Below the pieces are notes generated by a model. That model was given only the letters and a program-made list of their open reading frames with translations, was not told the origin of the DNA and searched no databases. Positions 8,159 to 17,403 of a stretch of 64,000 bases of DNA are shown one piece after another; position 1 is the first letter of the stretch, and each line of letters starts with the position of its first letter. This DNA is from Candidatus Colwellia aromaticivorans. GTDB taxonomy: Bacteria > Pseudomonadota > Gammaproteobacteria > Enterobacterales > Alteromonadaceae. Position numbers and translations under genes: made by a program. The stretch covers positions 1 through 64,000 of the forward strand of contig NZ_QOLD01000085.1 of the NCBI RefSeq assembly GCF_003333305.1, read 5' to 3'.

Positions 8159-8983
8159 TTATTCAATTATACCGGCTTGTCTTAAATGACTTTTCGCCTG
8201 CTTAGTTCGTTTAGCTTTCATTTCACCATAACTTGGGCTGTCAAAATTAAAAGCAAAAAAATGAACCCCCGCAGAGTTTTCAACAAAGCCTATATACCAA
8301 CCAAGCATAGTACCGTCATCAAGTTTACCCGCACCTGTTTTGGCAAATAAACGGTAACTCGGTTTTGTCTCTATCAGCATTACCTCTTTTAAGCTATCAA
8401 TCGCCTGTTCGTTAAAAGCAAACTTGTTGTGATATATTTTTTGCAAAAAACCTATTTGCTCAACGGCTGATATTTTCAGACTGCCATTTAACCAAAAGTT
8501 ATCTAAGCCTGAAGAAATATCCTGGTTTCCATAATGCATTTTATTTAAGTAACTACTCATGCTTTTTTCGCCAATATCGGTTGCCAATTGACGATAAATA
8601 GCCACCATTGAATACTTAAAAGCTGTGGTTAAGTCATAATGAGGTAGCTTCCACACAGATGGCCACCAAACTTGCTTAGGATAAGATTTTTCATCATAAG
8701 TTAATACTTGCTTAGTATTTTTAATTACGCCTAAATCTAAGGCAATTAAACTATTGGTAACTTTAAAAGTAGAAAAAGGTGAAAGCTGTGTATTTGCTCG
8801 AGCTTCATTTACAGTACTTATGTTGCCTTTATTGCTAGCGTTTACTTTTCTAGACTCGGTTAATAGTACAAAAGTACACGAATTATCACCCTCTTGGCAT
8901 AACCCTTTATTGTCACTAGCCAACGCAAAGTGACTGTAATAACCTAGTAAAGCTGTGGTCAATAATAGTTTGATTACTTTCAT
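8159..8983 (-). CDS. Class D (OXA-type) serine beta-lactamase
   Basis: A 274-residue exported protein (signal peptide ending HFALA) with every class D landmark in order: STFK at 71-74 (nucleophilic Ser, and the Lys that is carboxylated in this class), SMV at 125-127 (the SxV motif), YGN at 151-153, a tryptophan in WLNGSL (164) that in the family contacts the carboxylated lysine, and KTG at 215-217 followed by GWYIGF. An ATG at 9004 is in frame, but GGATGA lies just before ATG 8983 and the signal peptide begins there. The gene is monocistronic and divergent from a protease gene. Nothing mobile adjoins it, so it looks like a resident chromosomal enzyme. The substrate range cannot be read from the sequence. 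Confidence 0.92.
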   Translation of the reverse strand: MKVIKLLLTTALLGYYSHFALASDNKGLCQEGDNSCTFVLLTESRKVNASNKGNISTVNEARANTQLSPFSTFKVTNSLIALDLGVIKNTKQVLTYDEKSYPKQVWWPSVWKLPHYDLTTAFKYSMVAIYRQLATDIGEKSMSSYLNKMHYGNQDISSGLDNFWLNGSLKISAVEQIGFLQKIYHNKFAFNEQAIDSLKEVMLIETKPSYRLFAKTGAGKLDDGTMLGWYIGFVENSAGVHFFAFNFDSPSYGEMKAKRTKQAKSHLRQAGIIE

Positions 8984-9108
8984 AAAATCATCCATTTTAC
9001 TCATTAATTATTTGCATAATACGTTAGACATTAGAATAGTCAAAATATTAAGTGACTAATACGCAGACAATGGCACAATAGGATGGTCATTTTTTAGTAG
9101 GAATATAG

Positions 9109-10377
9109 ATGAAAGCTCTTTTTACCTTAGTATTTATTGTGCTAAGCAGTAGTAGTTTTGCCACGGAACAAGCAGAGCAACTATTTAATCAATTGAAACC
9201 CTCTCTTTATCAAATAAAGTTAATCGATAAGGCGAGCGGTGAAAAGTCATCTATTGGATCAGGTTTTCAAATCAGCGAGGATGGCATTATAGCAACCAAT
9301 TATCATGTTATTTCAAGCTATGCCTTACATTCTAAAAAGTATCGTATTGAATATTTAAATAGTGAAGGAGATACTGGCTTATTAACCCTACAAAGTGTTG
9401 ATGTAATTAATGATCTCGCTTTAGTTAAACGTAAAATTGACACTACAAGTAGCGATGAGATAAGTTTTTTCCAGCTTTCTAAAACCGCACCACATAAAGG
9501 CGAACAATTGTTTTCCTTAGGTAATCCCCATGATTTAGGCATGATAGTAGTACCTGGTACTTATAATGGTTTGAAAAAAGAATCGTTTAATGAACGCATT
9601 CATTTTACTGGTTCAATCAATTCAGGTATGAGTGGTGGGCCTGTGGTAAACAAACAGGCAGAAGTTGTTGGTATTAACGTGGCAACCTCAGGTAATTCAA
9701 TTGGCTTTTTAGTGCCTCACGACAAACTCCAAAATTTATATCAGGATTTTTTACTCACTCCCCCTGAATCAATTGAATTACAAATGACTGCACAATTAAC
9801 CGCCAATCAAAACAAATTAATGACCGAAATATTAAATAGCCCATGGCAAGCAAAAACACTTGGGAAGCATGGCGTTATTCCTATCATTGATGTGCCCTTT
9901 ATTCGTTGTTGGGGAGATTCAAATGCTGACAAAGCAGATGCATTGATTTTAACTGCCGTAGCAAATTGCTCATTAGATGAAAACACTTACCTTTCATCAC
10001 GGTTTTTTACGGGCGCGATGGAAATAGAATTTCGCTATATGCAGGCAAAAGATATTGGGGCTAATAAGTTTTATCATTTATATCAACAGCAAATCGCCCA
10101 TGCTGGTGCCGGAAATAGAGCAGGAAAAGACAACGTTACCCAATACCAATGTCATCATGATTTAGTTATGCCTGACAACCAAATGATAAATAACAAAAGC
10201 ATCTTGTGTACTCGCGCTTATAAAAAATTTCCAGACTTATTCGATGTACTGTATTTAAGTGCTTCAATAGACAAAAATAAACAGGCGTTAGTAAGCCACT
10301 TTACTGTTGCGGGTATTGATCAAAAAAATGCGTTAGCGTTCACCCGTAAGTTTATGGAGGCCGTGTCATGGAATTAA
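9109..10377 (+). CDS. Exported trypsin-like serine protease (S1C/HtrA-like)
   Basis: A 422-residue protein with a signal peptide (MKALFTLVFIVLSSSSFA) and a chymotrypsin-fold protease domain. His66 is in ATNYHVI, Asp102 in NDLALV, and Ser175 in SGMSGGPVV with the oxyanion-hole context, so the catalytic triad is complete. No PDZ domain follows. The C-terminal half (about 220-422) has several cysteines and an unfamiliar fold. The stop overlaps the start of the FHA-domain membrane protein by 10 bases, so the two are translated together. A periplasmic quality-control or signalling protease is the likely role; the substrate is unknown. Confidence 0.85.
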   Translation: MKALFTLVFIVLSSSSFATEQAEQLFNQLKPSLYQIKLIDKASGEKSSIGSGFQISEDGIIATNYHVISSYALHSKKYRIEYLNSEGDTGLLTLQSVDVINDLALVKRKIDTTSSDEISFFQLSKTAPHKGEQLFSLGNPHDLGMIVVPGTYNGLKKESFNERIHFTGSINSGMSGGPVVNKQAEVVGINVATSGNSIGFLVPHDKLQNLYQDFLLTPPESIELQMTAQLTANQNKLMTEILNSPWQAKTLGKHGVIPIIDVPFIRCWGDSNADKADALILTAVANCSLDENTYLSSRFFTGAMEIEFRYMQAKDIGANKFYHLYQQQIAHAGAGNRAGKDNVTQYQCHHDLVMPDNQMINNKSILCTRAYKKFPDLFDVLYLSASIDKNKQALVSHFTVAGIDQKNALAFTRKFMEAVSWN

Positions 10378-11381
10378 TAAAAGAGGCGTTCGTGACAAAC
10401 AAAGTAGACGTGAAAGAATTAGTGATTGAAGAAATCAATCGTAATCATAAATTGCTACATAGACACAAAATCGATAAACCCTGTATTAATATAGGTCGAG
10501 ACTATCATAATGATATTATTTTAGCTGACCCTCATGTTTGCCCAAGCCACATTAGTATTGATTATATCGATAAACAATGGCAAATAACTGATAATCATAC
10601 AATTAATGGTACATTTATAGAAAACTCTAAAGAGAAAAAGCAGGACGCGAATCAGCATATTGTGCGTGATGGTGATGTAATCAACTTAGGTAAAAGTCAG
10701 TTACGACTATTATTTAGCGATCATGCCGTTGCACCAACAGTAGCTTTTAGTCCGTTTGAAAGCTTTATCAATCTTATGCGTCACCCTGTAGCCTTATTTA
10801 TCAGCATTGCTTTTTTCACAATAATAGCTGGGAGTATTATTTACTTTAATAAACCGATAGAAGTAAATTTCAGTCAATTACTAGTGCCAGCTATTGGCAT
10901 TACATTAGGGTTTGCGCTATGGCCTGCAGGGGTAGCTTTGGTATCACACTTCACCAAAAATGACGCCCGGCTAATGGCGCAGCTTGCTGTTAGTTTTGTA
11001 TTATTTAACTTGATGTGGTTTAGCAGTATTTTAGAAAATATAGTTACGTTTAATAGTTCAGGTAACAACATATTGCCGATATTTATGACTTTTACCTCAG
11101 TCATGCTTGCCTTTGGCTTGTTCTGGTTAAATAGTTATATCGGCTTTCATATGAGTAGTAAAAGGCGAATAGTGATTTCGGCATGTCTTACTATCTTATT
11201 ATTTGGTGGAAGCTATTTAATACAATATAGTAAGAAGCCCGACTTCAATCCTAGACCTAACTATAACGCGACTATTATGATGCCTAGCTTTTTATTAACA
11301 ACAAGTAGCAACGTTGATGAGTTTATCGAGGATAGCAGTAAGCTTTTTGACAAGACCAGTAAGAAAGCTCAAGAGGAATAG
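10368..11381 (+). CDS. FHA-domain membrane protein
   Basis: A 337-residue protein with a cytosolic FHA domain (about residues 20-115) followed by roughly five membrane segments (near 138-160, 171-195, 203-224, 236-262 and 267-288). The FHA phosphothreonine-binding residues are present: GRD (Arg44), CPSH (Ser60, His61) and the NG pair (Asn80, Gly81). The ribosome site GGAGG lies inside the end of the protease gene, and the genes overlap. FHA domains read Ser/Thr phosphorylation, but no kinase gene is visible in the window. The pairing with an exported protease suggests transmembrane signalling; that is inference. Confidence 0.8.
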   Translation: MELIKEAFVTNKVDVKELVIEEINRNHKLLHRHKIDKPCINIGRDYHNDIILADPHVCPSHISIDYIDKQWQITDNHTINGTFIENSKEKKQDANQHIVRDGDVINLGKSQLRLLFSDHAVAPTVAFSPFESFINLMRHPVALFISIAFFTIIAGSIIYFNKPIEVNFSQLLVPAIGITLGFALWPAGVALVSHFTKNDARLMAQLAVSFVLFNLMWFSSILENIVTFNSSGNNILPIFMTFTSVMLAFGLFWLNSYIGFHMSSKRRIVISACLTILLFGGSYLIQYSKKPDFNPRPNYNATIMMPSFLLTTSSNVDEFIEDSSKLFDKTSKKAQEE

Positions 11382-11534
11382 CCCTTCGACAAGCTCAGGG
11401 TGAACGGATAATATCTCCGCTTGCCCTGACATGTCCGCTTGCCCTGACATGTCCGCTTGCCCTGAGCTTGTCCGTTTGCCCTGAGCTTGTCCGTTTGCCC
11501 TGACATGTCCGCTTGCCCTGAGCTTGTCGAAGGG
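11382..11534. repeat. Repeat element with 19-bp inverted ends and six internal tandem units
   Basis: The ends are perfect inverted copies, CCCTTCGACAAGCTCAGGG at 11382-11400 and its complement at 11516-11534. Between them are six tandem 18- or 19-base units starting at 11416, 11434, 11452, 11471, 11490 and 11508. They are built as TCCGYTTGCCCTGA followed by CATG (18) or GCTTG (19). The element fills the gap between two convergent genes and could end transcription from both sides. The motif CTTCGACAAGCTCAG is a dispersed repeat found in many bacterial genomes; another copy is at 42515. Confidence 0.85.
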
Positions 11535-11558
11535 TCGAAGGATAGAAGGAAACTGTGT

Positions 11559-12563
11559 TTATGGACGCGGAATAAAGCCCACTGCATCATAAACTGATGT
11601 TAATACTTTGCTCGCTCTCAGCGACGCTTTTTCAGCACCACTTTTCATCACTTGCTCAAGAAAAGCGTGATCTTCACGATATTGGTGATATCTGGTTTGA
11701 ATAGGCTCTAACATAGTGACTACTGCCTCAGCGACATCACCTTTTAAATGACCATACATTTTATCTTCATACTCTGGTACTAAGCTATCAATTGGCTTGC
11801 CAGTGGCACATGAAAGCAAAGAGAGTAAGTTAGACACACCTGGTTTCTCTTCCAAATTATAATAAATACGCGCTTGCTCATCTGAGTCTGTCACTGCACG
11901 TTTAATCTTTTTGGCTATTTTTTTAGGATCTTCTAATAAACCAATAAAGTTACCGGGATTAGTATCTGACTTTGACATTTTCTTAGTCGGCTCAAGTAAG
12001 CTCATTACTCGTGCACCATGCTGAGGAATAAATGGATCTGGCACGGTAAAAATATCACCATAAAGGTTATTAAAGCGGGTGGCAATATCACGAGCTAATT
12101 CTAAATGCTGTTTTTGATCATCACCAACAGGCACTCTATCTGCGCGATACAACAAAATATCTGCTGCCATTAATACCGGATAAGTAAACAAACCTGAGTT
12201 CATATTTGCTTCAGATTTTTGCGACTTATCTTTATATTGTGTCATACGGTTTAATTCACCCATTTGCGTATAACAATTTAATACCCAACTCAACTGTGCA
12301 TGTTCTGGCACATGAGACTGAATAAAAATAGTACTTTGCTCTGGGTCTACGCCACAAGCAAGGTAAAGGGCTAATCCATCGAGAGTCGCTTTACGTAAAT
12401 CTTCAGCTTTAGGACGAACGGTAATAGCATGTTGATCCACCAACATGTAATAACACTCATGGCTCGGTTGCATATTGACCCATTGTTTTAATGCGCCTAA
12501 ATAATTGCCAATAGTTAATTCACCTGATGGCTGACAGCCACTTAATACAATAGGTTTACTCAT
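11559..12563 (-). CDS. trpS: Tryptophanyl-tRNA synthetase
   Basis: A 334-residue class I aminoacyl-tRNA synthetase that charges tRNA-Trp. The HIGH-type motif is TIGN (17-20) and the KMSKS loop is KKMSKSD (195-199). The [15 protein letters not shown] segment that lines the active site is also present. The length matches bacterial TrpS. AAGGA stands before the ATG. It follows rpe on the same strand after a 61-base gap. In E. coli gph sits between these two genes, and here it does not. Confidence 0.97.
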   Translation of the reverse strand: MSKPIVLSGCQPSGELTIGNYLGALKQWVNMQPSHECYYMLVDQHAITVRPKAEDLRKATLDGLALYLACGVDPEQSTIFIQSHVPEHAQLSWVLNCYTQMGELNRMTQYKDKSQKSEANMNSGLFTYPVLMAADILLYRADRVPVGDDQKQHLELARDIATRFNNLYGDIFTVPDPFIPQHGARVMSLLEPTKKMSKSDTNPGNFIGLLEDPKKIAKKIKRAVTDSDEQARIYYNLEEKPGVSNLLSLLSCATGKPIDSLVPEYEDKMYGHLKGDVAEAVVTMLEPIQTRYHQYREDHAFLEQVMKSGAEKASLRASKVLTSVYDAVGFIPRP

Positions 12564-12624
12564 AACTTTCCTTTAAACGGTATTTCTTACCTTAAAAATT
12601 TTTAACATCAGTTTAAACTGATGT

Positions 12625-13299
12625 TTACTTTGATACTTTTGCTAACTCTGCGCGCATGTCATCAATGGCAATTTTATAATCTGTTTGAGAAAATATGGCA
12701 CTGCCTGCAACAAACATATCTGCACCTGCAGCAGCGATTTCAGCAATATTATTGGCCTTAACCCCACCATCAACTTGTAAACGAATATCTCGACCACTTT
12801 GGATGATTTTTTCTTTCACTAACCGTAATTTATCTAAGGTAGTTGGAATAAAAGATTGTCCCCCAAAGCCTGGATTTACTGACATCAATAAAATGACATC
12901 AAGTTTGTCCATGACAAAGTCTAAACATTGTAAGGGTGTTGCTGGGTTTAATACTAAACCCGCTTTACAGCCATGATCTTTTATTAACTGTAAAGTGCGG
13001 TCAACATGATCACTACCTTCTGGATGAAAAGTAATGATGTCAGCACCTGCTTTAGCAAATTGAGGAATTAAACTATCGACAGGTTTCACCATTAAATGTA
13101 CATCTATTGGTGCCGTTATACCGTAATCACGCAATGACTGGCAAATCATAGGGCCAAAAGTTAAATTAGGGACAAAATGGTTATCCATAACATCAAAGTG
13201 AACAACATCTGCGCCCGCAGCTAAAACCTTGGCGACATCATCACCCAAGCGAGCAAAATCAGCAGATAAAATAGAAGGTGCAATTAAAAAAGAAGACAT
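12625..13299 (-). CDS. rpe: Ribulose-phosphate 3-epimerase
   Basis: A 224-residue TIM-barrel enzyme that interconverts ribulose 5-phosphate and xylulose 5-phosphate in the pentose phosphate pathway. Family motifs are present: [13 protein letters not shown] at the start, the metal and catalytic segments [12 protein letters not shown] and [17 protein letters not shown] for phosphate binding, and QVDGGV near the end. The conserved partners dam, aroB and aroK lie upstream as in E. coli, but here they are separated by two inserted plus-strand genes. Confidence 0.97.
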   Translation of the reverse strand: MSSFLIAPSILSADFARLGDDVAKVLAAGADVVHFDVMDNHFVPNLTFGPMICQSLRDYGITAPIDVHLMVKPVDSLIPQFAKAGADIITFHPEGSDHVDRTLQLIKDHGCKAGLVLNPATPLQCLDFVMDKLDVILLMSVNPGFGGQSFIPTTLDKLRLVKEKIIQSGRDIRLQVDGGVKANNIAEIAAAGADMFVAGSAIFSQTDYKIAIDDMRAELAKVSK

Positions 13300-13331
13300 A
13301 ACAAAAAAGCCCTAAAAAAAGTTATCGCTAT

Positions 13332-13361
13332 TATACCCAAGCTAATGCTAAATGCGAGTTT
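13332..13361. repeat. Solo end of MITE family A
   Basis: TATACCCAAG followed by CTAATGCTAAATGCGAGTTTC matches the right end (read inwards) of the complete element at 27221-27381. No partner end is seen nearby, so this looks like a remnant. Confidence 0.4.
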
Positions 13362-13597
13362 CGCGACAGTATATAAACAGTGCACCTAATTTGACCAAGA
13401 TTAATTTACCTGCACCATTTTAGTACAACCTATCAATGCTTATTGAACGTTATTTTTATTTCACAATTAAATTATAAAATTAACCCTTTGTTTAGTAACA
13501 TTAATATATTGAGCTATATCAACATTGAACATTCGGGCATCATCTTTGCTAATTACTTGGCATACACATAATTTAATAATAACTTAGAGAGATTAAC

Positions 13598-14242
13598 ATG
13601 AAAAAATCACTATTAAGCATCACACTAACTTCACTTTTAGCTACATCTGCATTCATTTCAACTTCAGCATCTGCTACTGATATTGAAGGCTTAAGTGCCA
13701 ATGTTGGTCTAGTATCACAATATATCTTCCGTGGTGTAGTACAAACAGACACCGCATCTGCTAGCGCTGGTGTTGATTATGAAAACAGTGGTTTTTATAT
13801 TGGTACTTGGGCAGCTGACGTTCAAGAGGGTTTAGAAATTGATGTTTATGGCGGTTACGGTAACGAACTAGATAACGGCTTCGGTTATAGTGTTGGTTTT
13901 ACTACTTACCAATACACAGGTGATTTTGATACTTCTTATAATGAAGTAAACTTAGGTTTAAGCTACGGTATGTTCTCACTTTCTTATAACGTAGGTGAGT
14001 GGGAAGTTGAAGGTGGTGCAGATCAAGACTATGACTTCTTATCTGCAACTATTGAACATGAAGGTTTTTATGCTACCTATGGTACTTGGGGTGACGAATT
14101 TGACGGCGACTACATCGAGTTAGGTTACGGCACTGAAGTTTCTGGTTTTGATGTTGGTATTGCAGTTGTAGCTAACTCAAAAGAATTAGCTGGTGCTGAA
14201 AGTGACGAAAACCTAGTTTTCAGCATTAGTAAATCATTCTAA
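13598..14242 (+). CDS. TorF-family putative outer-membrane porin
   Basis: A 214-residue protein with a signal peptide ending STSASA, followed by GLSANVGLVSQYIFRGVVQT. This is the hallmark start of the TIGR02001/TorF family of small beta-barrel proteins. The remainder alternates short aromatic strands with acidic loops (YGGYGNELDNG, YGTWGDEF) and ends in the outer-membrane signature SISKSF. Strong acidity is typical of marine outer-membrane proteins. The substrate is unknown. It is monocistronic, with the ribosome site AGAGAG before the ATG and a terminator behind it. Confidence 0.88.
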   Translation: MKKSLLSITLTSLLATSAFISTSASATDIEGLSANVGLVSQYIFRGVVQTDTASASAGVDYENSGFYIGTWAADVQEGLEIDVYGGYGNELDNGFGYSVGFTTYQYTGDFDTSYNEVNLGLSYGMFSLSYNVGEWEVEGGADQDYDFLSATIEHEGFYATYGTWGDEFDGDYIELGYGTEVSGFDVGIAVVANSKELAGAESDENLVFSISKSF

Positions 14243-14278
14243 GTATAGCTAAGAGCTAACAAAAGAAGACATAACAAC

Positions 14279-14318
14279 AAGTGTTAATTGGTTACACCCT
14301 AACCTATTAACACTTTTA
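14279..14318 (+). terminator. Terminator of the TorF-family gene
   Basis: Hairpin with arms AAGTGTTAAT and ATTAACACTT (14279-14288 and 14306-14315) and an inner pair GGTTA/TAACC, followed by TTTA. It lies 36 bases after the porin stop codon. Confidence 0.65.
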
Positions 14319-14470
14319 TGCTTCTAATGAATAGACATTTATATGTCAAATAAAAGTGGGCTATCCTAGCTTTCTAATGATAACAAACCTTCCCATTTAC
14401 ATTTTCTAGATTTAGTCGAGTTATTGCATTATAGTTTTCACTAATTTATCACTTATTAGTAATATAAAAA

Positions 14471-14671
14471 ATGCTTTATAAAAACTCATCATTGATCAAT
14501 ACGGTTAAAAGTGTTGCCTCAGCATTTTTCGGTGTGCAAAGTAATAAAAACAGAGAAAGAGATTTTAGCCAAGGAAAATTGAGCCATTTCATTATTGTAG
14601 GAGTAATTGGGGTGATCATTTTTATTGCTGTGCTAATTGCAATCGTTACTCTGGTAATACCGAGTACCTAG
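14471..14671 (+). CDS. DUF2970 small membrane protein
   Basis: A 66-residue protein with the DUF2970 pattern: VASAFFGVQSNKNRERDF, then a GKLSHFIIVG segment running into one C-terminal membrane helix (about residues 42-64). The function is unknown across the family. No strong ribosome site is visible before the ATG. It sits alone between a porin gene and the convergent dam gene. Confidence 0.8.
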   Translation: MLYKNSSLINTVKSVASAFFGVQSNKNRERDFSQGKLSHFIIVGVIGVIIFIAVLIAIVTLVIPST

Positions 14672-14734
14672 TTGAATTGATAAGCTCAAATTTATTAAAA
14701 TATACCACTGATAGCTGCGCAATTAGTGTCGGTC

Positions 14735-15571
14735 TTATTTATATAGTGCCAATATTTCTTTTACCTTAATTCGACCTTTACCTTTTTGGCTGATTGAGCG
14801 TTGTACCTGGAGTAGCTTATGTTTAGTAGCACCTTTATAAAGCTCTTTTGTAAAGTCTACATAATGGTTTGATATTAAGGTTGGAATATTTTTCTTTTGA
14901 GCAAGTTCAGCGCAAGCAACTAATCGTTTTTGATCTTCATCAGTAAACGAGTTCCCAGCATAAGCAGTAAAGTTTGAGGTTCGATTAATAGGTGAGTAAG
15001 GTGGATCACAATATACTACATCATTAACATCAAGTTGAGAAAAAGCGGTTTCAAAATCACCTTGAATAAACGTTGCGTTTTGAGCTTTTTTAGAAAAAAA
15101 TTCCAACTCTTCCTTTGGAAAATATGGATGTTTATATCTTCCAAAAGGTACATTATATCCACCACTTTTATTATAACGACATAAGCCATTATAACCATGC
15201 CTATTTAGATACAAAAACATTAGAGAACGTTCATATGGATCAGCAGATTGATTAAATTGAGTTCTAAAATTATAATACTTTTCGGGGTGATTATTATCCC
15301 CATTGAAGAACTTTTGAGCGTCTGCAATAAATTCTGTCGGTTGATTTTTAATGATGTTGAATAAGTTAATGAGATCTTTGTTCATATCTACCAAAAGATA
15401 TTCATCAAACTCTAAATTAAGAAAAACGGAACCACCACCAACGAAAGGTTCTACTAACCTTTTTTTACCCCTTTTAGGCAGTAGGTTAGCAATTTCACTT
15501 GTAATTCTTTTTTTGCCTCCCGCCCATTTCAGAGGCGATCGCATACCAGCAATTGGTTGAGCTTTAGTCAC
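14735..15571 (-). CDS. dam: DNA adenine methylase (GATC)
   Basis: A 278-residue alpha-class N6-adenine methyltransferase acting on GATC, used in mismatch repair and replication timing. Motifs: LKWAGGK (14-20), PFVGGGS (42-48) for S-adenosylmethionine binding and the catalytic DPPY (189-192). The length matches Dam of gammaproteobacteria. The start codon is GTG. The gene order damX-like, dam, rpe is conserved. A decayed copy of the first 18 codons and the upstream region lies 190 bases upstream in tandem. Confidence 0.96.
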   Translation of the reverse strand: MTKAQPIAGMRSPLKWAGGKKRITSEIANLLPKRGKKRLVEPFVGGGSVFLNLEFDEYLLVDMNKDLINLFNIIKNQPTEFIADAQKFFNGDNNHPEKYYNFRTQFNQSADPYERSLMFLYLNRHGYNGLCRYNKSGGYNVPFGRYKHPYFPKEELEFFSKKAQNATFIQGDFETAFSQLDVNDVVYCDPPYSPINRTSNFTAYAGNSFTDEDQKRLVACAELAQKKNIPTLISNHYVDFTKELYKGATKHKLLQVQRSISQKGKGRIKVKEILALYK

Positions 15572-15708
15572 AACAAAAACCTATAAATTAATTAGTAGCT
15601 AAAGCTAACATGGATATTTGACAGAAAGTAGATGATATATCACTTTTCATAGTTTTAGAAAACATAAATGCGGAGCAGTCGTATTTCATTAAAAAATCGT
15701 AAGGGTAT

Positions 15709-15897
15709 CCCGCTCATTTCAAAGCAGATCGCATACTAACTAGTGATTTAACTTGAGTCACAAAAAAGCCTATAAATTATTCGTAGCGAAAGCTAACATG
15801 ATTGTCTGCTATAAATAGATGAACTATCCATTTTCATACGTATTAAAAAGAGAAAAGCGTAGAAGTATTCAGTTCATGTTAAAAATGCGCGTTACCT
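15709..15897 (-). pseudogene. Decayed tandem copy of the dam start and its upstream region
   Basis: Shifted by exactly 190 bases, this stretch repeats 15519-15707. On the minus strand from GTG 15761 it reads MTQVKSLVSMRSALK-stop-AG, against MTKAQPIAGMRSPLKWAG in dam. The tryptophan codon TGG has become TGA. Upstream of the start, blocks such as CCTATAAATTA/GCCTATAAATTA and GCTAACATG are also shared. It is a partial tandem duplication that never held a whole gene, or has lost the rest. It occupies most of the 391-base gap between dam and the DamX-like gene. Confidence 0.8.
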
Positions 15898-15962
15898 CTC
15901 ACTCATACTACCGCTACACTAGTTTTTCTATATTTATTCTTTGAGGGGGATTGTAGCTTGAA

Positions 15963-17354
15963 TCATTGATTAACGGTATTTATTTCACGCTTAATTGTAG
16001 AAACCGACTTTAAAAAGGAGCCTAGATTCTTTATAGCTTGTGGTAGTTTGTTCATTGCCTCTATTGCTTGCGTTTTATCACTAAAAACCTTAGAGGTAAG
16101 TACATAAAACTTTTTAGTATTTAAGGTTTTTTCATAACTAAAATATTCTAGATCTTTATTTTGTTTAATAAACTCTTCTAGTCTTGATAAATGAGAAAAA
16201 CCTGTTATTTGTACAACATAGCCTTTTTCTGAATTCAGATAATATTGTTCATTTAAGCTTACTGGTAAAGCAGTTAAATCACTTAGCTTTTCTAGCTTCA
16301 CATCGTTAGATTTAATTTGCTTTGCCGTTACTTGTATCTTTGTTAGTGTCAAGGTTGATTCTTCAAGGCTTGAAGCTACCTGATTATCATTTACAGTCGA
16401 CTCAGGTAACATTAATGCTTGTAATATATCACCATTGTCTGCTTTTGCTAAAAGCAAGTGTTGGCTACTATCTTGAGCTAGTAAGGCAAGGTGAACCTCA
16501 GAAACGCTAGCAAGTTTATTTTGCGTAGCTAGTGTATTTACTTTTTCCGGCACTATTACGGGTATAGGATTTTTAGTTACTGATGGTGTAATAGGCAAAG
16601 TCGTAAAGTTGAAGCTTTTATACTCACTAAATAAAAACCAAAAAACCAGTATTATCAAAAGAGTAAATAAAGAAGCTAAGCTTATTTTTAACCATGTATT
16701 ATTTTTAAACATTGCTGATTTGTTTTTAAACCTAGCATGATCTAAAGAAACAACTTGCCCACTACTTGCGTCTATTATGCTAGCTTTTTTATCAAAAATA
16801 GTTTTATTCTGTCCTATTTCTATTGCCGCTTGTTCTAAACCGAATATGACAACGTTGATATTGTTTTGTGTTTTCTTTGCCGTATCAACAAGCTGGCAAA
16901 GCTCATACTTAATTTGTAACGATAATGCTTGAGCGTGTTCAACAACAACAGTAATAATGCCATTATTTTGTTTAGCTAAACGCAAAATGCTCACGGCTAG
17001 AGATTGTTCTGGATCGAATAGAGTATTAGCAAACAACTGTTCAATTACACGGCAGCGCATTTGAATATCGTTTATTTTGCTTGATGCTGCAACAAAGGCA
17101 ACATTCATTTCTTGATTACTAGATTCTTGGCTTATGTTAGCTAAGTATTGACGGGCTACTTTAGAGTACACTGCTGAGTTTTTATCAACAACAACAGTCA
17201 TCTGTTTTGAAAAGCGTTGTATATAATCAATGCGAGCAATGACACTAATTGAGGTATTTGATATTTCGACCATATCATCTTGAACACTGATATCAGCCTG
17301 CTCATTGATTCTGGTCTGATTTACTCGCGTATTCGCTAGTGCTGACATATCCAA
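15963..17354 (-). CDS. DamX-like SPOR-domain membrane protein
   Basis: A 463-residue inner-membrane protein with a cytosolic N-terminal part of about 220 residues. This part looks like a remnant of the ATPase-like domain seen in larger DamX/GspA-type proteins (VVVEHAQALSLQIKYELCQL, INVVIFGLEQ). A single membrane helix (about 222-245) and a variable periplasmic linker follow. The C-terminal SPOR domain (about 375-455, GYVVQITGF...FYVLTSKVF) binds denuded septal peptidoglycan in this family. The position between aroB and dam matches E. coli damX, so a cell-division role is likely. I see no Walker A motif. Confidence 0.8.
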   Translation of the reverse strand: MDMSALANTRVNQTRINEQADISVQDDMVEISNTSISVIARIDYIQRFSKQMTVVVDKNSAVYSKVARQYLANISQESSNQEMNVAFVAASSKINDIQMRCRVIEQLFANTLFDPEQSLAVSILRLAKQNNGIITVVVEHAQALSLQIKYELCQLVDTAKKTQNNINVVIFGLEQAAIEIGQNKTIFDKKASIIDASSGQVVSLDHARFKNKSAMFKNNTWLKISLASLFTLLIILVFWFLFSEYKSFNFTTLPITPSVTKNPIPVIVPEKVNTLATQNKLASVSEVHLALLAQDSSQHLLLAKADNGDILQALMLPESTVNDNQVASSLEESTLTLTKIQVTAKQIKSNDVKLEKLSDLTALPVSLNEQYYLNSEKGYVVQITGFSHLSRLEEFIKQNKDLEYFSYEKTLNTKKFYVLTSKVFSDKTQAIEAMNKLPQAIKNLGSFLKSVSTIKREINTVNQ

Positions 17355-17403
17355 CCCTTTCTATAATATTTGCTTCCTATTATTTTTTAGGAAGCACAAA
17401 CAG

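Noticed and set aside
11416-11526. Tandem units considered as a CRISPR array
   Set aside because: Units of 18-19 bases follow each other with no spacers and no cas genes are present.
11369-11590. Minus-strand ORF of 73 codons with SFDPSTSSGQ and LSLSKG
   Set aside because: It is a translation of the palindromic repeat and overlaps the end of trpS; peptides of this kind are a frequent annotation artefact of CTTCGACAAGCTCAG repeats.
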